A model generated the notes under the pieces. It saw only the letters and a program-made list of their open reading frames with translations, was not told the DNA's origin and made no database searches. 23,949 bases of DNA from a virus. The stretch is taken from positions 1 through 23,949 of IMG/VR virus record IMGVR_UViG_3300027747_004780. One strand, 5' to 3'. Shown here one piece after another: positions 1-5,908 of this stretch (positions are counted from its first letter, which is position 1; each line of letters begins with the position of its first letter). The position numbers and the translations under genes are program-made.

Positions 1-528
1 ATGGAAATCGTCTATTATCCTGAAGAAATTCTGAAGCAGCCTTGCGAAGTCGTCACTTCATTCGATGACAACCTCAAGTCTCTCGTCGACGAGATGACGG
101 TGCTGATGTACCAGTCGCGGGGTGTAGGTTTGGCAGCACCTCAGGCAGGTCTCAAGCTAAACGTGATTCTAGTGGATCCTACGGCAGGCAATCAGTCGGA
201 TCAACTCACCGTGATGGTGAATCCTCACATCATCTGGGCTTCTAAAGAGACGCTTCGACTTTCTGAGCGCTGCTTGTCTCTACCCGGTCTAGTCGTCGCC
301 GTTGATCGTCCTGAGTGGATTGAAATGGAATATCAGGACGTCTCTGGGATCGTCCATTCCCAGAAGCTCGATGGCTGGCATGCGAGAATCGCTCTCCACG
401 AGCTAGACCATCTCGAGGGAGTGATGATGGTCGACCGTGTCAAGAAGTCGACGAAGAAAATTCTCCTGGGGTGCTACAAACAACCGAAGAAGACTCAGAA
501 GAAAGAGGACCGTCGCTTCAGCAGATGA
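1..528 (+). CDS. def: Peptide deformylase
   Basis: Removes the N-formyl group from the initiator Met of new proteins, using a bound metal ion in the cytoplasm. All three family motifs are visible: GVGLAAPQ at residues 41-48 (motif 1), ERCLS at 89-93 with the metal-binding Cys at 91 (motif 2; the usual residue before Cys is Gly, here Arg), and HELDH at 133-137 with two metal-binding His and the catalytic Glu 134 (motif 3). At 175 aa it has normal length, with a Lys/Arg-rich tail after residue 148. The ATG is the first base of the window, so the upstream ribosome site cannot be seen, but the N-terminus aligns with the usual family start. Deformylases are known in marine tailed phages. Its stop overlaps the next ATG (ATGA), so the two are probably translationally coupled. 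Confidence 0.95.
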   Translation: MEIVYYPEEILKQPCEVVTSFDDNLKSLVDEMTVLMYQSRGVGLAAPQAGLKLNVILVDPTAGNQSDQLTVMVNPHIIWASKETLRLSERCLSLPGLVVAVDRPEWIEMEYQDVSGIVHSQKLDGWHARIALHELDHLEGVMMVDRVKKSTKKILLGCYKQPKKTQKKEDRRFSR

Positions 529-821
529 AACAAGAAACTTGCACCGCATGCTGCTCGATAAAGAAGCAAGGCGACACGTGTCGTCAAGTCTGGTCCGATT
601 CTAAACCCATGGGTGTGGGCGATCTCGTCACGTTGCTGTGTGGCTTCTCTCCCCAGATTTTCCTTCGAAATGGCCCACAAGGATTTCTCATGCAAGACCT
701 CTATGCACATCGAAGTGAGATATATCTCGTCGTCGGAGAGTCTGAAGGAAACGTGCAAATCCTCACGCCCAGCGGGTCCGGCTGGGTCAAGAAAACTTAC
801 TTCAGGAGTTTGGCACGATAG
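525..821 (+). CDS. Small SH3-like protein, copy 1
   Basis: A 98-aa protein of unknown function starting at the ATG that overlaps the deformylase stop codon (ATGA). An upstream in-frame ATG at 471 lies deep inside the deformylase gene and was not chosen. The N-terminus is Cys-rich (C6, C9, C10, C17). The rest is beta-rich: a GDLVTLL strand near residues 51-57, then a strand pair ending in ILTPSGSGWVKKTYF (about 78-93). The pattern of a GDLV-type strand, a short insert and a terminal GWV strand resembles SH3-like barrels found in small phage proteins. The following gene carries the same LTPxG..GWV ending, so the two look like tandem paralogues. The SH3 assignment is from pattern only. Confidence 0.75.
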   Translation: MKQETCTACCSIKKQGDTCRQVWSDSKPMGVGDLVTLLCGFSPQIFLRNGPQGFLMQDLYAHRSEIYLVVGESEGNVQILTPSGSGWVKKTYFRSLAR

Positions 822-1051
822 TGGATCCCAAGACAGGTCAGATCATACAACCAAAATTCAGTTGTGAAGCATGGGACGAAGATCTCGACTTACCCGTCGA
901 CAGCCTCAAAAAGGGAGAGTGTCTCTTAGTGATATCAGAGAGCAACTTTCGACGGCCGAAGAGACTCAATCCTCTTTACTACAGGAAGGTCTTGACACCT
1001 CGAGGCGTCGTCGGCTGGGTGCATCTTGACAACTGCGTAGAAATGACTTGA
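821..1051 (+). CDS. Small SH3-like protein, copy 2
   Basis: A 76-aa protein starting at GTG (821), which shares one base with the upstream TAG stop, so it is likely read by translational coupling. It contains KKGECLLVISES (about 30-41) and ends with VLTPRGVVGWVHLDNC (about 57-72), which matches the LTPSGSGWV ending of the preceding protein. The length and strand pattern are again SH3-like. Function unknown. The perfect TTGACA promoter element used by the downstream AAA gene overlaps the TGA stop of this gene, so the three small genes 1-1051 appear to form one unit and the AAA gene starts a new one. Confidence 0.7.
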   Translation: MDPKTGQIIQPKFSCEAWDEDLDLPVDSLKKGECLLVISESNFRRPKRLNPLYYRKVLTPRGVVGWVHLDNCVEMT

Positions 1052-1077
1052 CACCTTGTACTGACGAGAGATACACT
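1048..1077 (+). promoter_or_regulatory. Sigma-70-type promoter before the AAA gene
   Basis: A perfect TTGACA (1048-1053) is followed after 18 bases by TACACT (1072-1077), which matches the -35/-10 pattern of host housekeeping sigma promoters. The predicted start near 1084 leaves a leader of about 19 bases before the TTG start at 1103, with AGGAGA at 1091-1096 as ribosome site. The strength of the -35 match suggests recognition by a sigma factor that has region 4.2, i.e. host sigma-70. Confidence 0.65.
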
Positions 1078-1102
1078 TTATTGTCGAGCGAGGAGACAGA
1101 CT

Positions 1103-2137
1103 TTGGATACTAGCAGTTCGATGTCGTTGTTGGGTCTTGCGGGCGTCGTAGGCACTTCTTTCTTGTCAGCGTGGGCGACCTTCAGGTACATCGTTTTGGG
1201 CTCCTATCGCCTCAGCGAGGACACTTCGAAACGCCTCATCGACAAGATCAATCAGGACGCATCGTGGACGTGGGTCATCAACGGAGAGCACGTCGATGCT
1301 CCCAAATTTCCCGTAGTCTTTGAAGCCCTAGTCTTCCTCAAGGGGATTCCGTTCTACTTCGCACGCGGCGAGCGGCTCTTGACTGCAGGCTGGAAGGGCA
1401 AGGAGGAGATGAGCTCCATGACTTTCCTGAGATGGCACAAGAAGAAGATAGACGCACTCATCAAGAACGAAATTGGAAACGACATGATTTCGATCTCCGC
1501 ACTGTCCGTCGGTTCTTCCGACAGACTGGGTGAGTTGTGTCCTGATCCCAATGCCGAAGCCTTCTTGAACGCGGGGTCCTTTGAAGACATCGAAGAAGAC
1601 GTCAGGCTCGTCTCTTCGGGAGAAATCCGCAAGACAGGATTTCTGCTTCACGGCGCGCCGGGCAGTGGAAAGACGCAGTTCGTCAAGTATCTCTCGAAGA
1701 AGTATTCGATGCCCATCTATGTCGTGTACCTCCGACCCGACTACGACAACTACGACATCGCTAGGATGTTCTCGGAAATTCCTCGACGTTGCATTGTTCT
1801 TCTAGAAGACTTCGACAACTACTTCGACGGCAGGGAGTGCATCATGAAGAACGAACAAGTGAGATTCACATTCGATTCTGTCATCAATGCACTCGACGGT
1901 GTCCACAACGACTACAGGGGCGTCGTCTTCGCGATGACCACCAACGACATCTCGAAAATCGACGACTCTCTAAAGAAGCGTCCTTCTCGATTCAAGTTCG
2001 TGAGGGAGTTCGGCCTTCCTGACTTTGAACTACGCAGGAGGATCCTCGGTTGTGACGAGAGGGCGAAGGTAACCGTGGGCTTGTCTCTCGACGAAGTGTT
2101 CTCACAAAAGCAGCAGAATGAGAAGAGGCAGTCATAG
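1103..2137 (+). CDS. BCS1-like membrane AAA ATPase
   Basis: AAA-family ATPase, 344 aa. Residues 8-33 form a predicted membrane helix, followed by a BCS1_N-like region (about 35-130). The AAA core has Walker A GAPGSGKT (184-191), Walker B IVLLEDFD (231-238), a sensor-1 MTTND (278-282) and an Arg-rich RPSRF segment (293-297) in the arginine-finger region. Family members such as mitochondrial BCS1 are membrane-anchored unfoldases or translocases acting on folded proteins; the phage substrate is unknown. The TTG start was chosen because AGGAGA lies 6 bases upstream; the ATG at 1121 would remove part of the membrane helix and lies farther from that site. It is preceded by its own promoter and followed by a tiny membrane protein. 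Confidence 0.85.
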   Translation: MDTSSSMSLLGLAGVVGTSFLSAWATFRYIVLGSYRLSEDTSKRLIDKINQDASWTWVINGEHVDAPKFPVVFEALVFLKGIPFYFARGERLLTAGWKGKEEMSSMTFLRWHKKKIDALIKNEIGNDMISISALSVGSSDRLGELCPDPNAEAFLNAGSFEDIEEDVRLVSSGEIRKTGFLLHGAPGSGKTQFVKYLSKKYSMPIYVVYLRPDYDNYDIARMFSEIPRRCIVLLEDFDNYFDGRECIMKNEQVRFTFDSVINALDGVHNDYRGVVFAMTTNDISKIDDSLKKRPSRFKFVREFGLPDFELRRRILGCDERAKVTVGLSLDEVFSQKQQNEKRQS

Positions 2138-2149
2138 TTATGGGACGTC

Positions 2150-2296
2150 ATGGACAAACCTCGATCGGTAGAGTCTGTCGTTTCGAAAATGAAAGACTGG
2201 GCATTCGAAATTGCGATGTTCTTCATCACGAGAGTCGCACCGCTACTTCTGTTCTTGGGACTCGTGCCTGGACTTGCGCTTCTTTCCGTAGTATGA
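2150..2296 (+). CDS. 48-aa single-helix membrane protein
   Basis: A small open frame starting at ATG 2150, 12 bases after the AAA gene. The encoded 48 aa have a charged N-terminus (MDKPRSVES, then KMKDW) and one long hydrophobic stretch from about residue 21 to the end (phenylalanines, then PLLLFLGLVPGLALLSVV). This is the pattern of a single-pass membrane peptide. It fills the space between two genes and its TGA overlaps the GAGGA ribosome site of the next gene, as expected in a tightly packed operon. No clear ribosome site of its own was seen. It could be a partner of the upstream membrane ATPase or a holin-like peptide; neither can be shown. Confidence 0.55.
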   Translation: MDKPRSVESVVSKMKDWAFEIAMFFITRVAPLLLFLGLVPGLALLSVV

Positions 2297-2303
2297 GGAC
2301 GTC

Positions 2304-3047
2304 ATGATGGATCAAATCAAAGCGATCGTGTCGAAGACTTATGCCGGTATCGTAAAAGATCCTACGAAATTGTCGGAGTACGTCGTGGGCGTGAAGAGAG
2401 ACTTCGTTCTCTTCGATTACACGGACGACAATTCTGTCCTCTTCTCCGTCAAGGACGGCGACGTTGGGTCCCAGTCGGCTGTCGACATCCCAGCGATCTT
2501 CAACGACTTTGTGGCGAAACTCAACCAGGACGGGAAAGTCCTCGAATCGATACTGATGGTGTCGAAGAAGGCAAGAGGCGTCCGTGTTCAGTACGTCTCT
2601 TCGTCGTCACCAGCCAGCTTCGTAGCGGTATTTGCACTGGGACTGAGGGTGTGGGGCGCGTATCTCGATTCACAATCTGCCTTTACAAGTCTGAGTTCGA
2701 TTTTGAAAAAATACGGTAGCTTCAACGGTCTTCTCGAAGAGGACGGTCTGACTTCGTATCCGTGTCGAGAAGACGTGCTTGCGCTTCCCTATCAAGAAGA
2801 CCTTCACGTCGTCTCGTCAGACAGCGAATACTTGAATGCATGTCAGCTGATCGACTCGGCCCACAAGAGAGACATGGAGAAACCCATGGCAGTCTCACAA
2901 GTCTTGCGTGATCTCGGCGCGATCGACAAGGACGGAAACGTGATTGCGGAAAAACTCATGCCTACAGAACATCCTGCTGCCCTGATCCGCAGGATCAGGG
3001 AGGACATGATCCTCGGTAGAAAACCTAGCCTCTTGAATCGGTCTTGA
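2304..3047 (+). CDS. Hypothetical protein (247 aa)
   Basis: Not recognised. Two ATG codons occur in tandem (2304 and 2307), preceded by GAGGAC at 2295-2300; 2307 has slightly better spacing. The protein is mixed alpha/beta with no clear membrane helix. The middle (about residues 85-125) is the most hydrophobic part (VQYVSSSSPASFVAVFALGL). The C-terminus is basic (RRIREDMILGRKPSLLNRS). There are no Cys clusters or nucleotide-binding motifs. It is the last gene of the rightward run that begins at the promoter at 1048; the next gene is convergent. Confidence 0.75.
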   Translation: MMDQIKAIVSKTYAGIVKDPTKLSEYVVGVKRDFVLFDYTDDNSVLFSVKDGDVGSQSAVDIPAIFNDFVAKLNQDGKVLESILMVSKKARGVRVQYVSSSSPASFVAVFALGLRVWGAYLDSQSAFTSLSSILKKYGSFNGLLEEDGLTSYPCREDVLALPYQEDLHVVSSDSEYLNACQLIDSAHKRDMEKPMAVSQVLRDLGAIDKDGNVIAEKLMPTEHPAALIRRIREDMILGRKPSLLNRS

Positions 3048-3119
3048 TGTTGAGCGTCCCAAAGAAAATTGCGAAGGCCGTCAACAAGACGAAGACATGC
3101 ACCATCATGATCATCGACC

Positions 3120-3473
3120 TCAGATGTCTAGAGTCTTGGGATATCCCTTTTCACCGGGACGGAGGCGTCGCTTCTTTGCTTTTCTGCGGTCTCTAATCCT
3201 GTCCCACAAGCCTTTCGCTTCCGACACGGTCGGAACGCTACTTGCGGCTTCCAAGTCAGCCTGAGGCTCTAGATAACCGAAGACGTCGTTGAGATCAGTG
3301 TATGCTCGTGTCAATTTCGACTGCACCCATCCGGGCAATTCGTCTTCACTCGAGAGCATGTCGAGGAGCATCGAGGTGATGTCGTTGAGCCTGTGCAGTT
3401 GACTCATCGCCATCTTTCCTTCATGATCTTCTCCGTGCGTCCAGTCTCTTCCCGGTCTCTTCATGTCGTCCAT
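3120..3473 (-). CDS. Small helical phage protein, WVQSKLT motif
   Basis: A 117-aa leftward protein. Residues 24-70 are predicted amphipathic helices containing LPGWVQSKLTRAY and NDVFGYLEP. Short phage proteins with a leucine/aspartate-rich helix followed by LPxWVQSKIT are, to my knowledge, common in marine T4-like phages, often annotated as virion or hypothetical proteins. The C-terminus is strongly basic (RRKAKKRRLRPGEKGYPKTLDI region, residues 96-117), suggesting nucleic-acid contact or packing inside the head. It is divergent from the EamA-like gene with 37 bases between the starts. Function unknown. Confidence 0.75.
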   Translation of the reverse strand: MDDMKRPGRDWTHGEDHEGKMAMSQLHRLNDITSMLLDMLSSEDELPGWVQSKLTRAYTDLNDVFGYLEPQADLEAASSVPTVSEAKGLWDRIRDRRKAKKRRLRPGEKGYPKTLDI

Positions 3474-3510
3474 GACACATACATATCGCCGTGTTGTCGA
3501 GGATTCCTAG

Positions 3511-3927
3511 ATGAGTAACCTGACGCTTCTGTTTATCGCGATGGTTACGTCGTCGGCGAGTCTGATCATGAGGAAGTCTCTTGTCAACAAGATGCCGCCG
3601 CCTCAGTTCGAGGTGATGGCGGGAATCTTGCATGCCGTCTTCAGCATGTGTGCCTACTTCGCAATGGGAACAAAGTACCAGAAGGTAGACGGCGGCGTTT
3701 ATGTCTCTGCCCTCGTTCAGTCGTTGCTCAGCTTCTTCACTGTGTTTTCGTTCACATACGCCATCCGCACAGGCAACAGTCTTGGCGCATCTTCCGCTGT
3801 CTTGTCAGCGTCTCCCTTGATCACTCTGGTTCTGTCGTTGCTATTTTTCGGTGAGAAGCTAGAAGCACGTACTTTGCTCGGAATGCTATGCATCGTTGTG
3901 GGAACGTCTATTATCGCCACGAGGTGA
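3511..3927 (+). CDS. Single-domain EamA/DMT-like transporter
   Basis: A 138-aa polytopic membrane protein with predicted helices at about 2-20, 33-52, 64-86, 91-113 and 119-136. The last two helices read like the conserved second half of an EamA domain: GASSAVLSASPLITLVLSLLFFGE, with a Glu (115) after the helix, then LLGMLCIVVGTSII. Full transporters of the drug/metabolite family have two such halves and ten helices; this has only one, so it would need to work as a dimer, as small multidrug resistance proteins do. Substrate unknown. GAGGATT about 7 bases before the ATG is a fair ribosome site. Phage-encoded transporters of this type are uncommon. Confidence 0.8.
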   Translation: MSNLTLLFIAMVTSSASLIMRKSLVNKMPPPQFEVMAGILHAVFSMCAYFAMGTKYQKVDGGVYVSALVQSLLSFFTVFSFTYAIRTGNSLGASSAVLSASPLITLVLSLLFFGEKLEARTLLGMLCIVVGTSIIATR

Positions 3928-3938
3928 TACTTAACGCC

Positions 3939-4403
3939 ATGAAGATCCGGTTGTCACATTTGAGAAGAATAATCAGAGAGTCACTGGAGGAACAGGGATG
4001 GCCGCCTGGGCGGTGGTATCCTGACTCAGCTGAGCCGGTCGATGACGACGAAGTTTCCCTGATGGGAACGGGCGGACTGGGACGTGGCGAAAAGGAGCTC
4101 GAAGAGGCACGGATCTTCGAGCTGGTGCTTCTCGAGGGCGGCGACAGTCTCAAGAAGTCGTCGTACGACGTGATCCAGAAGAAATGGCCTCGTTTCGCCC
4201 AGTACCTCTCGGCGAAATACGGCGACGATGTCCTCCAGAAATCATCCTTCGCAGTCAAAGGATCGGGCCTGATGAGCAAGGGAATTCCGCTCGCCGCGAT
4301 CGAAGACCGCCGCCTCAGCTATCCCACCGTATTGTGGCAGGACGACAAGCCCGTCTTCAACATGAGTCCGACCTACTCGCAGATGGTCAGAGACGCCGAA
4401 TGA
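3939..4403 (+). CDS. Hypothetical protein with MKIRL..IRE leader, copy 1
   Basis: Starts at ATG 3939, with GAGGTGA at 3921-3927 overlapping the stop of the preceding gene; an in-frame ATG at 3888 lies inside that gene and was rejected. The 154-aa product begins MKIRLSHLRRIIRESLEE, a basic amphipathic helix ending in L-E-E. The next gene begins with nearly the same 18 residues although the remaining sequence is unrelated. After the leader come a Pro/Asp-rich linker (about 19-45) and a folded part with KKWPRFAQYLSAKYGDD (about 83-99). Shared leaders of this kind on otherwise unrelated phage proteins suggest targeting, for example into the prohead. Function unknown. Confidence 0.75.
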   Translation: MKIRLSHLRRIIRESLEEQGWPPGRWYPDSAEPVDDDEVSLMGTGGLGRGEKELEEARIFELVLLEGGDSLKKSSYDVIQKKWPRFAQYLSAKYGDDVLQKSSFAVKGSGLMSKGIPLAAIEDRRLSYPTVLWQDDKPVFNMSPTYSQMVRDAE

Positions 4404-4681
4404 AGATCAGACTGGGCACACTAAGAAGGCTGATTCGAGAAGCTCTGACAGAGGGACCTTCAGGACCCGGAGTCACTGCCGATCCTACGGACGTGAAAGG
4501 CTTCTATCCTTACGAAGTCGAGCGCGGTGCCGACATACACGGGTATTGGTACAAGTCGCCCGGAGACAAGGGAAACAGCGATCCAGGACGCCCTGAAGAT
4601 CCCGAAGAATACATCGGCTTCAAGACGAAGGGGGCAACTCCCGCCGACGCTGCTGCTGAGTCTGCCCCCAAAGAATCCTGA
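4400..4681 (+). CDS. Hypothetical protein with MKIRL..IRE leader, copy 2
   Basis: A 93-aa product whose ATG (4400) overlaps the upstream TGA (ATGA). It begins MKIRLGTLRRLIREALTE, identical at 13 of 18 positions to the leader of the preceding protein, then diverges completely. The body contains GFYPYEVERG (about 34-43), GYWYKSPGD (about 48-56) and PEDPEEYIGFKTKG (65-78), rich in aromatic and Pro/Gly residues, and ends in an Ala-rich tail. This is not a known enzyme pattern. The L-T-E at residues 16-18 fits the L-x-E cleavage consensus of T4-type prohead proteases. Confidence 0.7.
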   Translation: MKIRLGTLRRLIREALTEGPSGPGVTADPTDVKGFYPYEVERGADIHGYWYKSPGDKGNSDPGRPEDPEEYIGFKTKGATPADAAAESAPKES

Positions 4682-4720
4682 AACGTGTATTCTCGAGACC
4701 CTGTGTTATAGGGTTGCGAC

Positions 4721-4888
4721 ATGCACATCGATAGGATGAAGAAGCTAAAGTACGTCGCTGAAGGACTCTTTCGATCGCCGAAGACTGCTGCTTTTCTCAA
4801 GCTCGGGGTCGCCTTCGTGGGCGTTCTTCATGCACTTGATGAAGTGTCCAAGGCCTACAAGACTACGAAGCTGAAACCGGGCGTGTAG
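4721..4888 (+). CDS. 55-aa protein with one hydrophobic helix
   Basis: A short open frame beginning at ATG 4721 (a second ATG follows at residue 6). The N-terminus is basic (DRMKKLKYVAEGLFRSPK), followed by a hydrophobic helix (about residues 23-40) and a basic end (SKAYKTTKLKPGV). It fills the gap exactly up to the convergent endonuclease gene, with only one base between the two stop codons, which supports it being real. It could be a small membrane-associated or holin-like peptide. No good ribosome site was found; a weak ACCCT/AGGGT hairpin lies upstream at 4698-4714. Confidence 0.5.
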   Translation: MHIDRMKKLKYVAEGLFRSPKTAAFLKLGVAFVGVLHALDEVSKAYKTTKLKPGV

Positions 4889-4889
4889 G

Positions 4890-5282
4890 TCAGGTCGTAA
4901 GGCGACGAGACTTGATCTCTGCGAGGAGAGATTTCTTGTCGGATTCCGACAGCTTCCCGAACTTCTCTGCGTCTTCGCGTACGTCCGGATTGTAGCATCT
5001 GAACGAGTCACCGTGTCCGATGTTGAGATGACACTCGTAGGTGTCCATGCACAACGTGATGAAGTTCGTAGGATCAAGTTCTAGCTCAGGATGGATGTGA
5101 AAGGGCTTCGCATGGTGCACCTGCACGCCTCTTTGACTTCCGCATGCAGCACAGCAAGGATGATCTTTGAGATGCGCTTCGCGTGCTGAAGCCCACTTAG
5201 GAGACCTGCTGTGTTCCTTCACAGCCTCGCGTACTTGAGAGTGTAGCTTCCTACCTGCCCTGATCAGACTTTGAAAAATCAT
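4890..5282 (-). CDS. HNH endonuclease
   Basis: A 130-aa protein with a typical HNH nuclease core: zinc-binding CAAC (residues 44-47), QVHHAKP (54-60) carrying the catalytic HH pair, PELELDPTNFITLC (65-78) with the conserved Asn 73, Cys 78, and CHLNIGHG (84-91). Such proteins cut double-stranded DNA using one metal ion; in phages they act as free-standing homing nucleases, in packaging, or in host DNA degradation. It lies alone on the minus strand between rightward genes and directly next to a tRNA region, a common position for a mobile homing endonuclease. The ATG at 5282 is the only plausible start; the ribosome site is weak. Confidence 0.88.
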   Translation of the reverse strand: MIFQSLIRAGRKLHSQVREAVKEHSRSPKWASAREAHLKDHPCCAACGSQRGVQVHHAKPFHIHPELELDPTNFITLCMDTYECHLNIGHGDSFRCYNPDVREDAEKFGKLSESDKKSLLAEIKSRRLTT

Positions 5283-5305
5283 GACGCTAAATATGACCGC
5301 CGAGC

Positions 5306-5333
5306 TTGAAAACTCTAGACCTCGTTGTATACT
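5306..5333 (+). promoter_or_regulatory. Promoter of the tRNA region
   Basis: TTGAAA (5306-5311) and TATACT (5328-5333) are separated by 16 bases, resembling a sigma-70-type promoter. The predicted start lies around 5340, about 17 bases before the first base of tRNA-Asn, which is a natural position for a tRNA operon promoter. Confidence 0.55.
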
Positions 5334-5356
5334 ATCCGAGTCATAGAGAAAGACGG

Positions 5357-5429
5357 TGCGTAATAGCTCAGTCGGTAGAGCAGGCGGCTGTTAACCGCCG
5401 GGTCCTAGGTTCGAGTCCTACTTGCGCAG
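5357..5429 (+). tRNA. tRNA-Asn (anticodon GTT)
   Basis: A 73-base cloverleaf can be drawn by eye: acceptor TGCGTAA with TTGCGCA (one G-T pair), D-stem GCTC/GAGC, anticodon stem GGCGG/CCGCC with loop CTGTTAA, a five-base variable loop, and TTCGAGT in the T-loop. The T-stem CTAGG/CCTAC has a C-C mismatch at its outer pair. The discriminator base is G; the CCA end is not encoded (followed by CAA), so the host must add it. GTT reads AAC and AAU Asn codons. Confidence 0.9.
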
Positions 5430-5454
5430 CAAAGACGAAACGAAAGAGGAGAAA

Positions 5455-5697
5455 ATGCCGAGAGTCAACAATTTGGATACACGAGTTGAGACACCGCTTC
5501 CGCAGCTGCAGGAAGCTCTCAGGAACCTGCCGTCTGGGCAAAAGGTGAAGTGTGAAAACACGAAGGAAGAGATTCTCCGTACACAGATGAACTTGACTCA
5601 GAAGAGGACCGAAGTGTACGGTGCAGATTCTCACCTCGAATACATCGAAGCTCTCCTCATGGCAGAAGCTGAAGGAAAGTTAGAGTTCAGGAAGTAA
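5455..5697 (+). CDS. Hypothetical protein (80 aa)
   Basis: A small hydrophilic protein between the two tRNA genes. ATG 5455 was chosen because of AGAGGAG at 5445-5451; an upstream in-frame start would lie inside tRNA-Asn. The sequence is predicted helical and charged, with LPQLQEALRNLPSGQKVKC (about 17-35) and HLEYIEALLMAEAEGKLEF (about 60-78). No motif is recognised. Location between tRNAs suggests cotranscription from the promoter at 5306. Confidence 0.7.
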   Translation: MPRVNNLDTRVETPLPQLQEALRNLPSGQKVKCENTKEEILRTQMNLTQKRTEVYGADSHLEYIEALLMAEAEGKLEFRK

Positions 5698-5705
5698 CAG
5701 ACTCA

Positions 5706-5792
5706 GGAAACGTGACCGAGTGGTTTAAGGTGCCACCCTGGAAAGGTGGTGTGGTCGCAAGGCCACCAGAGGTTCGAATCCTCTCGTTTCCG
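5706..5792 (+). tRNA. tRNA-Ser (anticodon GGA)
   Basis: An 87-base class II tRNA: acceptor GGAAACG/CGTTTCC, anticodon stem CCACC/GGTGG with loop CTGGAAA, a long variable arm GTGGTC-GCAA-GGCCAC typical for Ser tRNAs, T-stem AGAGG/CCTCT with loop TTCGAAT. Discriminator G; CCA is not encoded. GGA reads UCC and UCU Ser codons. Confidence 0.93.
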
Positions 5793-5798
5793 CCCCGG

Positions 5799-5816
5799 GC
5801 AAGAGTGCATTCTTGC
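5799..5816 (+). other. Short hairpin after tRNA-Ser
   Basis: GCAAGA (5799-5804) and TCTTGC (5811-5816) form a perfect 6-bp stem with a 6-base loop. There is no T run, so a standard terminator is not supported; it may mark the 3' processing end of the tRNA transcript. The rest of 5793-5908 shows only the AGGAGA ribosome site of the next gene. Confidence 0.4.
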
Positions 5817-5908
5817 TGCAGTAAACAAATAGAAAATAGGGTCGCTTAGACCTACAGGTGAAATCTTCGGTGCACAGGAGCAAGTAACCGTCCTTCATAG
5901 GAGACGTG

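Noticed and set aside
3047-3196. 49-aa plus-strand frame starting at an ATG overlapping the stop of the 2304-3047 gene
   Set aside because: It overlaps the convergent 3120-3473 gene by 77 bases, has no ribosome site and shows no recognisable pattern.
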